Source of the DNA: Ziziphus jujuba
Taxonomy: Eukaryota > Streptophyta > Magnoliopsida > Rosales > Rhamnaceae
Assembly: GCF_031755915.1 (NCBI RefSeq)
Contig: NC_083384.1
Coordinates: 4,673,501 to 4,737,500 of the forward strand
DNA length: 64,000 nucleotides
Direction of reading: 5' to 3'
In this document: piece by piece, positions 1 to 16,720 of the stretch
How the letters are laid out: every line of letters starts with the position of its first letter
Numbering within the stretch: the stretch's first letter is position 1
Made by a program: the position numbers and the translations under genes
The notes under the pieces: generated by a model
The model's database searches: none
The model's input: only the letters and a program-made list of their open reading frames with translations
What the model was told of the DNA's origin: nothing

Positions 1-49
1 GTTGTTGTTTTTTTTCTTTTTTACTTTTTTTTTCTTTTTTTATTTTTAG

Positions 50-5094
<5,045 letters not shown>

Positions 5095-5483
5095 TCTGAA
5101 TCAGGAACTCAAAGGCAGGGCAGGGCCTCCCAACTTTATCTGTGGTCTTTACGCGATAAAGAAAAAATGGAGCACTTTTAATTAAATAGTATTTTTATAT
5201 AAATTATTTCAGGTAATTTTTATTATTAATATATATATATATATATATATTTTTTTTTTCCCACTGCATTGAATATAGTGAGGATATTCGACTTGAAGGT
5301 CTTTTTTGGCTTGTATGCTTTCTTAAAAGGATGTCGACCATATCTATATTTATTTATAAACGGAGATTGATAATCATTATTTTTTTATTGAAAATTTATA
5401 TTTTTTAAATAAAATAATGTAGTATCTGGAACACTGGACATTTGAAATTGAAAGTACATTGTAAAATTTAATATTACACTGAC

Positions 5484-5977
5484 ACTATATTTGGGTTGAG
5501 GGAATACGAGGAATGTTTAATTTAAGGGAATACGAGGGAAAGGAAAGGATTTAATTTCTTTATTTGAATTGTTAAAATAAGAGGAAGGAAAAAGATAAGA
5601 AAGGAAAGAAAAGGAACATGAAAAAGTAGATTATGTTTATTTAAACTATCTATTTTTTTCCATTTAAATTTAACTAGAAATAGAAGAAAAGGAAAGCAAA
5701 AGAGTTTAATGAAATTTTTAAATATTTTAATATTATATTTATTAATTGAAAGCTAATTGATTAAGATATTTTATATTTAGAATTTTTTGTAAACATAAAA
5801 ATTATATTAATTATTTTTTATTTTTCTTTTTTTTATATAAGTAATATTAAGTATTTTTTATTTATTTCTTTTTAGTACTCATACAAACAAGTAATTTTAT
5901 AAATATTTTTGATTTCTTTATTTTTCTTATTAAAGTTTTCATTTCTTTTCCTTATCACCTTCCAACCCAAATATAGT
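5484..5977. mobile_element. MITE-like element with 15-bp perfect terminal inverted repeats
   Basis: The left end reads ACTATATTTGGGTTG (5484-5498) and the right end is its exact reverse complement (5963-5977). The interior is about 490 bp, AT-rich and non-coding, with purine-rich sequence near the left end mirrored by pyrimidine-rich sequence near the right. This is the form of a miniature inverted-repeat element. I could not see a convincing target-site duplication, so the superfamily is not assigned. Confidence 0.6.
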
Positions 5978-6052
5978 ATAATTGTTTGTCTAGATAATAA
6001 TTACAACACGGGTGGTATATGAATGCTTCAAATTCTAACTACAACAACTCTT

Positions 6053-6096
<44 letters not shown>

Positions 6097-6773
6097 AGAC
6101 TAGGATGATCTGACAGTTGTAATATTATTTTTTTAATTAATTTTTAGATTACTTTAATAAATGAGGAATAATTATATAACCAATATTATGGACTGTAGAT
6201 CCCATAACCAATTCAAAAATTGAGATTTAAAAGAATATATATGTATGTTATGAAAATTATGCATATTCATTTAATATTAAATACATTTGTAAATTGATTT
6301 TAAAAGTAATTTAAGATTGATAAAGAAGATTCTAATATGAAAATTTTCATATTATGTTGACTTGTCATTTGAATGGTTATGATTTAAAAATGTATGAATA
6401 ATTATCACGGTAAAGAGTTCATTGTGGTTAAGTAAGGTGTTAGAATGTTAGTAAATTCATATTTAGTTCATTAATTGATTTTTAAATGTGAGCATTTAAT
6501 TAGAATGATTAAGAGGCTACTAAAGAACTTGTGCCAACAAAAATAATAATAATAATAAAAAGGTTGTTAAAAGAACATGATTTATATATATAATATACAT
6601 TTGTCAATTTTAATATGGTAAAAGACTTACGAGAAGAACTATAAGCGATAATTGTCAAGAAAATCATACAGATCTAATAGTTATATAACTAAAATATTGT
6701 CTCTCATAATCCCTCGTATTATGTATATATAAAATATCCATATATATGAATGCATATGTTTACTATATCATAA

Positions 6774-6989
6774 ACTAAAACGTTATTAATTATTAAGTAA
6801 AAATTATCAACTTTTTACAATTATGTTATTTTAGACTAATATTGGCTTGAAGCTGTAGTTAAACGCATACTCTAGTCCTTTACTAAAACGTTATTAATTA
6901 TTAAGTAAAAATTATCAACTTTTTACAATTATGTTATTTTAGACTAATATTGGCTTGAAGCTGTAGTTAAACGCATACTCTAGTCCTTT
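6774..6989. repeat. Perfect 108-bp tandem duplication
   Basis: The block starting ACTAAAACGTTATTAATT at 6774 is repeated immediately at 6882 with the same sequence through TCTAGTCCTT. Period is 108 bp and I saw no mismatches, so the duplication is recent or is an assembly artefact. Non-coding. Confidence 0.9.
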
Positions 6990-7232
6990 TCCGTGCTTTA
7001 ATTTATAAAGAGTATGGAGGGTGAATGTGAAGAATCAAAATATATAGGAGATAAACAAAGAGCCACATATATAATTAAAAAGTTAGAATTCTTACGAGCA
7101 CAATAATAGATTTAGTTTGTTTGGTTAAATAGATGTATAGAAAATTGGACCAGAATTATTTAAGTGAAGGATAATGAAAATGGAAAATGAATTTGCTATT
7201 TCTAAACAGAATTGTGAGAGACAGAGAAATAA

Positions 7233-8220
7233 TCAAGAACACAAAACTGGAGCATAAGGCTTGCCACAGATTCGATCCAAAATAATAACAAAGGCCATAA
7301 TTAGGTCAATGTGAAATCCAGGTTGTACTGCTAAGCTAAACACATCATCCCCAAGCAAGATTGTACTGTTTACTTTCTTCCTTGCAATTTTTGCCACCAG
7401 TTGTCCCGTCCTCCCACATGTGATGATGCAATTCCTCCTCCTAAAACACCCACCAATCCTGAAATCTGGTATTGATGATGATGATGGCGATGACGATGAT
7501 GTTTCATCACCTTTTTCTTTTGTTATTAATGGAGATCCTCCATGCAGGAACACCTCTGCCTCTTCATCATTGTTGCCACTGTGAAAAAACACTGATCCAC
7601 TGCTTCTCCTTCTCCTTCTCATTGAGAATACTTTGCCACTCATCATGATGCTACTAGTACTTTTGCGTCGACTACTCGTTCCAAATCCATCTTCTGTTTC
7701 TCCTCTGTATGCATTCCATTGGTATTGCATGCTCAGTACCTGATAATCATCATGAACATCATCATATGTACACCATATATAGACTGTTAATATATATATA
7801 TATATATGAATATATATATATATATATATAGTGATCATCCGATATTTAATTAATTAAAAATTAATTAGTATAAGCCTATAGGAGGGTACCTACCTGAGGT
7901 CTAAGAGTAAGTAAGGCCCTGCCAGCTCCGTCCATGAGGACAAGGCCGCCTCCTCTTTTCCTTGAATAGTTGTCTACTCGGTAAGCCAATCTTCCATGGT
8001 CGTCAAAAACAGTGAATCCATCAGTCCCCTGAAAGCTCATGCTCGACCTCTTCCACACTGTCAGCACAGACACATGAGACTCTGCCGCCGGAGCCGCACC
8101 ATGGTCATGATCGTGATCTTCCACCTCCTCCTTATTATGAACTTGTACTCCTGGTCTAATTTCCTTCAACAACACGTCTTCTTGGCATTTGTTATCAGAA
8201 GAAGGGTGTACCCTGGACAT
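7233..8220 (-). CDS. LURP-one-related protein (LOR / Tubby C-like fold), complete
   Basis: Two exons on the minus strand, 8220-7894 and 7739-7233, give 277 aa. The start at 8220 (MSRVHP) matches the family's usual M(T/S)(K/R)V(Y/H)P opening; an in-frame ATG at 8235 would add five residues. Family signatures are VLTVWKRSSMSFQGTDGFTV, FRVDNY-like YRVDNYSRK and LVLMDGAGRALLTLRPQ before the intron, then QYQWNAYRGE after it. The intron lies at the same phase-0 place as in the second LOR gene at 37 kb. The central part is unusual: Arg-rich (SMRRRRRSSGS) and Ser-rich (SSSSPSSSS) insertions make it longer than the roughly 200-220 aa usual in the family. LOR proteins have a tubby-like beta-barrel; Arabidopsis LURP1 acts in basal defence, but most members have no known role. 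Function here is therefore only family-level. Confidence 0.9.
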
Positions 8221-10112
8221 GGTAATTATATGCATATTAATTGATCAAGAAATTATTATAACCTGACTATAAACTGAGATCAAAGAGGAAAGTGTTTAAT
8301 TGTCTGAAAGAGACAGAGAGAGATGAGGAATTAGGATCGATCGAAATCAGAAAGAAGAGAAGAACTGGGATTAATTGTAACTAATTTGTAAACAGGAAAC
8401 GTGATAAAAAAAACTATAAGCTTATGAGATCACTCGATGATTATGTATAGCTTAGTGGCTAACACGACTTTTTACGTAGGACCCCAGCTTTTTTATAATA
8501 CAAATGAAATTAATTAATGAGGTAGGATGGTAAATGAATATTATTGAAAAAAAATAAAAACTTTTTTTTTTCTTTTGTAAAATAAATAATAAAAAAAAAA
8601 GAGTTATATATGGATATATAGAATGAAGAAATGTCGAGGAATTTGGCAGAACGATGATTACTCCTTTTTCAATGTCGTGAATCCGATAGAAAACATCATC
8701 AATACGCTGTTTCCATGAGATTCGGCAATGGATCCAAAGTTAGGCAGGCACAATCCAATGTTGAGTACCCCTAGAGGTACGTCGTGGGCCGAACTGCCCA
8801 TTGTGCTTTACAATTCATGATGACCATTGGCTATATCTATCTGTCTATCTATATGTCTATTTACATATATATTATAAAAGGATGTGCATTTTCAAAGGAA
8901 GACCGACCCTACCTATATAATGTTTCATATGTTTATTTTTAAACTAGCTAGCTAGCTAACTCATTTCAAAACCAATGGCTTTTTGAGTCAATCTGTGATT
9001 TCGTTCAAAGTTCATGCATGTGAAGAATTTGTCTTGATGCTGAAATTCTAGTCCTTTTTTCCCATTTTTATATATCAACTTGGGAGATACTCTATCAATC
9101 TTAATTTCATGAGAATATACATATCACTGTTATATATATGCAAAGCTAAGCAGATAGAGATGTGGGTTGGGAGCAATGTGATGTGTTGTCTTCTAGCTGG
9201 CCGTCTTCATCCTCGAATTAGTCAATTTCATTTCGTCACATAAGAATATTACATCGGTTAATTTGCTTCCAATTCGCCTTGCCAAATTTATCTGATTAAT
9301 AAAAATAATAAGGTCAGCATTTGGTTTCCACAATTGACAAATGTTCAAATAAAATGAACAACGAGAGATGTTTGGGAAATCACCTAAAAATATATATATA
9401 CGTATATATATTATATATAACATATATATGTGGAGAGAGATAAGAAAATGAGACATATAGAAAGCAAAAAATAAAATAAAATATAATTTAGAATGTACAC
9501 GTTTGGTTGCTGAAATGGAATAATATGACGAAATTGACCACAAAATGGATATATATTGATAAGTGGTTTCAATGAGTGGATAAACTTTAGATGGATGAAT
9601 GAATAAATTGCTGATATATTATAGAAAGGAAAAAATAAAACGAACAGGTATATCGAAATAACTAGAAAAAGTATAGCGAGCAATATACATGGAAATTAAA
9701 AATAAGAATGCAATTAACATCGGAGTTGGAGATTACATTGTTATATGTGCTCTTTATGTTTGGTACGCCTATTCTTGTGGGATATTAGATAGAAATAAAT
9801 ATCTCATTTGAATGTCAAGTGGTCCATTTTAAGATTATTACATTGTGTTATATGCGCTCTTTATGTTTGTTACGCCTATGGATTAATAATATTCCAGGGG
9901 CTAAATTGACCCAGCAGGAACAAAACTTTACCTAAAATGTTTGCATTAATTAACAACTTAAACGATGTTGCATGCCTATTTTAGCTAGTGCCATATTATT
10001 ATTATATTTAGGATAAAATATAGTTAATTAAGCAAGTTGTGGATTAGTGGCTGTAGCTAGTTTTGAGTCACGAAAGCACTTACTAATCACTTGTTGAATA
10101 TGGGAGACGTTA

Positions 10113-10116
<4 letters not shown>

Positions 10117-10153
<37 letters not shown>
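10117..10153. repeat. (TC)n microsatellite
   Basis: Uninterrupted TC dinucleotides, about 18 units. A second CT tract of similar length starts near 10420 and passes into (CA)n by 10473-10492. Confidence 0.9.
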
Positions 10154-10157
<4 letters not shown>

Positions 10158-10416
10158 TATATATGTGAAAACAACACCACAATGTCCAGTGTTTTTTGTC
10201 TGGACAAACTATATATTGATTAAGCAAAGGAATATACAACACATATAAATAGAAACCGACATCCGTTAAAAGGCATTTTAATCTAGAGTACAAAATGACA
10301 AAAAAGTTCAATAAAAAGGCGAGTAGTTGATAAGCGTCCATTTATATAGTCTTTTTTCCACACAGTAAAGGATTTGATGGGATGGGTACGTTGTTTTCCA
10401 TGAAACCGCCTAAATT

Positions 10417-10455
<39 letters not shown>

Positions 10456-11771
10456 TCACTCTATATAATATACACACACACACACACACACAGAGACAAA
10501 TATACACACACATTCAGACTCATACTCATCTAAGAACGAAACAGCAATATGATATTTTAATATTAAATTATTATTATTATTTTTTAAATTATGTTAAAAA
10601 TTACGATTTAAAATTTAAAATTGATAAAATATAAATTTAATTATATAGTAAAATTATATTTTTAAAAAAATAAATATATTTGATATTCAAATTATAAAAA
10701 AATTATATATATAATATAATATATATGATTTTACTACCGTGAATATGTATGCTTACATTAAAATATTATCATACATCAAGTAACATATTACTTGATATAC
10801 AATTTCTAAAAATTATTTTTTTACATCTCACAATACATTAACTAATATTGAAAAATACTGCACGCATTCTATCAAATAAGCATACAAGTTTATCATAATA
10901 GAATTATATATACATATTTATCCGAAAACCATGCAGCTTACCATAGAAAATTCTAGATAAAATTTTATCCATAATATAATAGAACAGTAAAAAGTAGAAA
11001 AAAAAATTGCACCTAAGTTTTTCTAGACAAAAATTTGTTTAGAATTTCTGAATATAAAGAATTGATTATATGTATAACACTGAGCCCTTTAGCCCTTTAT
11101 CAATGTATCCTATTCCTTTGATTACATTAATAGGGTTCTTTGCTAACATAAGCGAATAATTATATATATGTAGCTAATTAAAATTACTTTTTCTTGTAAT
11201 AGCTAATTAAATTAATTAAGACGGCTCAGATTGATCATTTTGATCTCCAAAAGCATGCAGTGTTGCAAAAAGTTTTCAAGGCAGTTTGCAAGAAATTAAG
11301 AACTTAGAATTAACATGTTAGTAGAAGATCATATACATATAACAAGAATTCACATATGCTGCAAGAAAAAAAAAAAATCACATGATCTCAATGGAGGAAG
11401 AAAACAAGTATATAATATTATAATATATGTAGTTGAATATGACATGATCATCAATATTTTCTGTTTTATATGGCTTTTCACCAACTCTCTCTTAATTTGG
11501 AGTCAAAGCTAGCTGTACATGTATAGATAAGAAATGTAGATGAATGAGTGGGAATCATGAGTTTTCCAGCAATTTAAAAAATAATAAATAAATAAACAAA
11601 CAAAAAGGTGGGAATCATGAGAAGCTAGCTAGCTAATATATAGCTAGTGCTACTGCTAGAGACCTTTTGCTTTGGAGGACGGGATTGCATTGGATGTCGT
11701 ACTACTATCCTGCCTAATTTTCTCATCTTCTCGCATCTGAGACTGTATTTTGGAGTCAAAGCGAGCTTTGT

Positions 11772-11827
<56 letters not shown>

Positions 11828-12761
11828 TGGATATGAGTGGGAATGACTTGGCTATTGCTTGTTAGTAGGAGAGTTAGCAGTGGCATAGCAGTGTCTACAT
11901 ACATATATATATATATATTATTGGTAATTATATATATATATATTTGGGGGAAATATTTTCTACAGTCCAACCGGTTGGAATGAAACAACTTTTTTTAAGA
12001 TTGGACAATTAATACTAGTTCATAAATTATATAATATGAATTATAAGCATATAATATTGAACCATAAACGAAGTAAAATTTCAAATTTTGTAATGTTATT
12101 CATTATATGATCTAATGCTATATAGATTGTATTACATAATTTATGATTCAATATTATCCGTTTTACATACATTTACTATATAAGAAGACCCTATAACTAG
12201 GATGTAATTTACATGATAGGATTGATCATGTCATGCTCATACACACACTAAACTTAATTACTTGTATCCACGCCTTTCCTTTTACTTAAATTTTATAATA
12301 ATCTGTAATTAAAGGCACTTCAATATTATTTAACAAAATTAAGTCAATTATCTGTTCACACCGTCCTTGGCTCCATCTTTAAGGCTAATTAATTTGATGT
12401 TGCAACGGATCTGACTACCCATACACTCAACCAAATGAAGATAATATTTATGAGAAAATATTTTTGGTGGATTAATATTTATAAGAAATTGAGTTAGTGC
12501 GCCAAACCCAACCTAATTTGCTCCAGTTTTTTAATCTTATTCCTAACCAAGTACGATGCAATATCCTAAATGCTTATCCTCTCACATATACATACATATA
12601 TACAAGATTATTATTCTTTTTTGGGCAATGAAGTCCAACAGTCCATGCATAGCAACACATATATTCTTCTATGGATATATGTTTTTGCCGTTTAGTATAT
12701 GCCAAGCTCCTTTGTCCGAGATAAGATTACTATATATAAAATATTGTAAAGATGCAAACTA

Positions 12762-12795
<34 letters not shown>

Positions 12796-14308
12796 CATAT
12801 GGTAGTATTCATGGAATGCACTTCTGGGGTGGACGGGAGAAGGAACGTATGGTACTAGCTGCATGCATAGCATACATATAATACAGGCCCAAATTTGGAT
12901 AATGGATATTTGAGTACCTGCGAAGGTGGATCATACTAGGAAGGTAGATGTTGGGCCAATTGGACCTGTTTTTTATCATACTATTGAAGTCTGACTTTGA
13001 CTCTGCCTCTGCCTCAAATTCTCATTTATCTCAACAAGTTTTTGAAATCAAGTCAGGCCGCCATCTATTTAGAAAAAATAATACTTATAAGAATCAAATA
13101 GCATGAGGGAGAATGTTAACATGGTTTGATATATATAATAAATCTACTTTGTAATAGGTAACTTTTGAAATTTATAATAATTTAACACCTTTTTCCTAAT
13201 ATACATATAAGTCATATTTAAACCTATAAATATAAACTAATTAATTCTCTGCACAAATATTAAGGATTTATCCAACCCCTAAATTAGCAGCTGCAACTCC
13301 CTCCACTCTTTACTTGTATCATTGCATTTTTATACACTCTTGAGGCTCAAATACCTTTCCCTTATATCCCAAATTGTTTTTCCTCAATCTTGACCTTACT
13401 TTGTTTATATATATGTATATATATGGAGTAATCCAACCGATAGTCAACATATGTTTATATATATGATGACATCAAATTGATATGATGCTATATTCTTCTA
13501 TCAATCATTAAAGTTATTTTAATAATTAAAATTTAAAAATATATTTATGGTTCACTATATTTCTATTTTTCTCAAATAAAAATTGAATACGTTATTTGAT
13601 TCATATTAAATTATTACTTAATTTTTAAATTTCAATCTTATGTTCCAATAAATAATAAAAAAGATTCGATACTCTATATATATAGATTCTTTAATTAGTC
13701 AACATTATTCTCTTATTTATCAAAATTCTATTATCCAAAATTTCTATGCATAAAATTAGTTATCAAGGGCAACTACTATCCAGATGTGATTAGGTGTGTG
13801 TAAAATTTTTTAACACACATGTCAACATGTAAATAGATATTTCGCAAAAAGAAAAAAAGAAAAAAAAAAAAAAAGACATTTCCGGATAAATCTGGGACAA
13901 AATGTCCTAGACAAGAAAATTAATATGCTATTAGAAAAAGAAAACAATTTAAATAATGTGGTTTTTTATATTGTATCCATGTCCATTCAAAGATGATATT
14001 ACTTCAAAATATTTTAAAAACATCATACCAAATTGATAATATATATTATATCTATATAATCCAGAGTTTTTTTTTTTTTTTTAAAGGCATAATTTTCATT
14101 CAACTGAAGTGAAATACAAAGCAACAAGTGCAGATTCTATTACCCCAAAAAAAAACAAAAAAAAGTGCAGATTCAAAATAACTAGTCATTGATTTTACAT
14201 TTAAAAAAATGAAGAATAACTTGATGGATTGTAAGAAAGTAATAAGCATTAAATCAACTCAATTGATCATTCATGATTGATAATTTGATATAGATGAATC
14301 ACTAGCAA

Positions 14309-14457
14309 CACCACACAAGTATATATGATAGTGATCAGGATACGTAGTCCTGTTGGTTATTTTTGGTCCCAACGGCCGATACACCACAAGACAAGTATAT
14401 GATAGTGATCAGGATAGGTAGTACTGTTGGTTATTTTGGTCCAAATGCCCGATACAT
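14309..14457. repeat. Diverged ~74-bp tandem duplication
   Basis: Two adjacent copies share CAAGTATAT, GATAGTGATCAGGATA, GTAGT-CTGTTGGTTATTTT and CCGATACA, with a few substitutions and small indels. GATAGTGATCAGG recurs at 14327 and 14401. Non-coding, upstream of no gene. Confidence 0.85.
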
Positions 14458-14475
14458 TTTGGTCACACATTATGC

Positions 14476-14510
<35 letters not shown>

Positions 14511-14616
14511 TACAAATATAATAAATAGTATATGCATTAGAGAAGTGCCAGTTGTTTCAAGTGGTCCGTACAATTTTATATAACAAGCTAGCTCTTGATG
14601 ATCATCGGCTTTAAAA

Positions 14617-14659
<43 letters not shown>

Positions 14660-14844
14660 TGATAATTTGTACGATTCTCTCTGACATGCCAATATGGTTG
14701 TCATTTGTGGTTTACCAACACTTGCCAGAAGTACCAAGATAGATTAGGAGAATCAAGGAGCTAAAAGGGTTTTCCTTTTTGATTTTTATTATTACTTTTT
14801 CATATTATTCTTCTCTGGTTTAGCAGAAGAAAAACTGCAAGGGG

Positions 14845-15298
14845 TCAAGCAGTGGCACAAGAGGTGCAATTGCAAGACTTGGGAACAAAAGCACAAACTC
14901 CAAAGGGCTTGTTTGGGAGTTGGCAGTCTATGCCAAAGCAGCAAGGCATGGTGGCACAGTTGGAAGCCGAGCAACACTTGCAAAGCATGCACAGCTGAAA
15001 AGGTGACAGCCTCCTTCTTTCATTATAGGCTGTTGCCGTTGCTTCTTCAATCGTCCTGTACGCGCTTGGACCAATAGGCTTCCAGCTCTGGCTTAGACAT
15101 TCCTCATTATGATCAGTTAAATTCAATAGGATCTCTCCTAGGCCTGCATGTAGAAGACAATTACCATTTAAAGAAGCTATATTTCACAGAGAATTAAAAG
15201 AACCGATTTGACTTACCTGGAGTCATCGTAACTTGGGACATCAACAAAACTAAAACAAATAGTTTTATGGAGTGGTTATTGATTGTGAAGTCATCCAT
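14845..15298 (-). CDS. Small secreted cysteine-rich protein, function unknown
   Basis: Two exons on the minus strand, 15298-15217 and 15143-14845, join at a phase-1 GT-AG intron to give 126 aa. The first exon encodes a signal-peptide-like start (MDDFTINNHSIKLFVLVLLM followed by SQVTMTPG), a basic/polar head with a hydrophobic core. The mature part has LNLTDHNEECLSQSWKP, then RTIEEATATAYNERRR, then a dense Cys tail: 13 cysteines in exon 2, including LCMLCKCC, MPCC and CNCTSC. It looks like a conserved plant family I have seen annotated only as a domain of unknown function (possibly DUF7866; from memory, unchecked). A role as an apoplastic peptide is inference from signal peptide and Cys content. 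The ATG at 15298 gives the only frame that enters exon 2 in phase; an ATG four bases further 3' is in a dead frame. Confidence 0.82.
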
Positions 15299-15468
15299 TT
15301 CACAAAGCCAATAAGCAAACATGAAAGCAGACTTATGCTAGCTAACAGAAAGAAGAGAGAGAGGATGGTCAAACGAGTGAATAAAGTTTTCTGTGGTGGA
15401 GAAAAGTCTAGAAGAGATTTGTGAATAAGTGGGTCAATGAAGGATTGTTTATGGCCTCTCAAATTTTT

Positions 15469-15476
15469 CTTATATA
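15469..15476 (-). promoter_or_regulatory. Probable TATA box of the cysteine-rich protein gene
   Basis: TATATAAG on the minus strand, about 170 bp upstream of the ATG at 15298, a reasonable distance for a plant gene with a short leader. Based on motif and position only. Confidence 0.4.
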
Positions 15477-15895
15477 ATATACTTGAGTATGTACGAGGCA
15501 AATTGGCTTTGGAATCTCGGTCTGGGGGGCCAAGTTTGGTAACCCAACAAGATCCGACCCGTTATATAAAAAGGTCCATCCATAAACAAAAACAACCAAC
15601 CCTTTTTTCCAGCATTATCATTCAAGGACTGCTTTAATTAGATAAAGGCATTTGATTTAAATGTCACTCCTTACTCCCAACTTTATAGTCCACACACATA
15701 AATCTGGCTATTAATTTACTCTGGTTAACTGAATTCCAACTCCTTCCAAAAAAATAAAATAAAATAAAAAGTCAACCCAAAAGTCCTTAATATTCAAAAA
15801 CCAGAAGCTCTAAACTTCTTCTTTAAACCTTCAAAAATCAACCAGAAACAACCTTTTCAATCATCTCTATCTCTCTAACTGCAGATTTTAGCTAA

Positions 15896-16720
15896 ATGGC
15901 CTAAGGAGTTCTCTTCAACATTGTTGCTTCAATCACTGCAAACTTGGCTTCTCCAGATTTCAAAGAGTTGGTCAAGTTCTGGGGTGTGAAAAAGGAGTTT
16001 AAGAAGCTTGCCAAGACAATGTCTGCGCTGGAAGTTGTGATCCATGAGGCAGAGGCAAAGCAGGCCAATAAAAATGAAGTTTAAGTATTGGTTTCAGAGG
16101 CTTGAAGATGCAGTTTACGATATTGATAACTCGTTGGATGAGTTTCACACCGAGGCTTTGTGGCATAGAATGATGATTAATATGACTACTGGGAAACGAA
16201 TGAAAGAAGAGGTACTTATTTTCTTCTCAACCTTGAATTAGTTTAGCTTTTCGATTTAAGATGCATACTAAGATTAAAGAGATTAGGGAGACGCTTGACT
16301 ATATTAAAGCCGATACAACATTTGGTTCCTTAGTAATGCTAAGCCTTAAGAGTTAACAATTGAGTACACTACTGCTATTCAACTTCTGTTATTCGTTTAT
16401 ACAAGAAGAAGAAGTTATTGGGAGGGATATGATGACAAAACCAGAGTAATTCAACTTCTGTTGGGTTCTGATCATGAAAATCCTGATCAACAACACAATG
16501 TTTTAAAGGTGGATTAGGAACTTATTTTGAATGTGGGTCTGTGCACATGATATGTTTTATGTGAAAACAGTGTTGGAGAAAATTATTTTGTCCATTGATG
16601 TATTCTAAACCACAAGGCCTTGACATGTAGCAATTGCAAAGTTTTCTTAGGTCAAAGTTGGATGGAAAAAAGATATTTTCTCGTACTTGATCTAGATGAC
16701 GTATGGACTATGGTTTAAGT
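15896..16720 (+). pseudogene. CC-NB-LRR disease-resistance gene relic
   Basis: Translation in drifting frames follows a CNL protein in order. From 15896 the frame reads M-A-stop, then GVLFNIVASITANLASPDFK and KKEFKKLAKTMSALEVVIHE, the Rx-type coiled-coil start. After a frameshift comes YWFQRLEDAVYDIDNSLDEF, the EDVID-like region. Near 16405 EEEVIGRD and KTRVIQLLLGSDHEN match the linker into the NB-ARC. Near 16565 VKTVLEKIILSID matches RNBS-A. Near 16660 LRSKLDGK, then a one-base shift and YFLVLDLDDVW, match the kinase-2 motif. The P-loop, later NB-ARC motifs and LRRs were not found. A stop at codon 3, at least two frameshifts and large deletions make it non-functional. It lies just downstream of, and divergent from, the cysteine-rich gene. 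Confidence 0.85.

Larger units (their letters stand above)
5095..7232. other. AT-rich intergenic DNA between PECT1 and the LURP-one-related gene
   Basis: No supported gene. It contains the PECT1 3' flank, a ~490-bp inverted-repeat element (5484-5977), AT microsatellites near 5230-5250 and 6063-6090, and a perfect 108-bp tandem duplication (6774-6989). Open frames here are short and low complexity. Confidence 0.7.
8236..14844. other. 6.6 kb AT-rich intergenic region with microsatellites
   Basis: I see no supportable gene. Open frames are encoded by AT, CT or GT runs. Contents include (TC)n at about 10117-10153, (CT)n then (CA)n at about 10420-10492, (TA)n then (GA)n at about 11776-11826, GT/AT at about 12765-12796, AT/AC at about 14476-14512 and a roughly 39-base A-tract near 14619-14657. 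A diverged direct repeat of about 38 bp (9734-9772 and 9840-9880, sharing CTCTTTATGTTTG) and a 74-bp tandem repeat (14309-14457) are also present. Confidence 0.65.
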
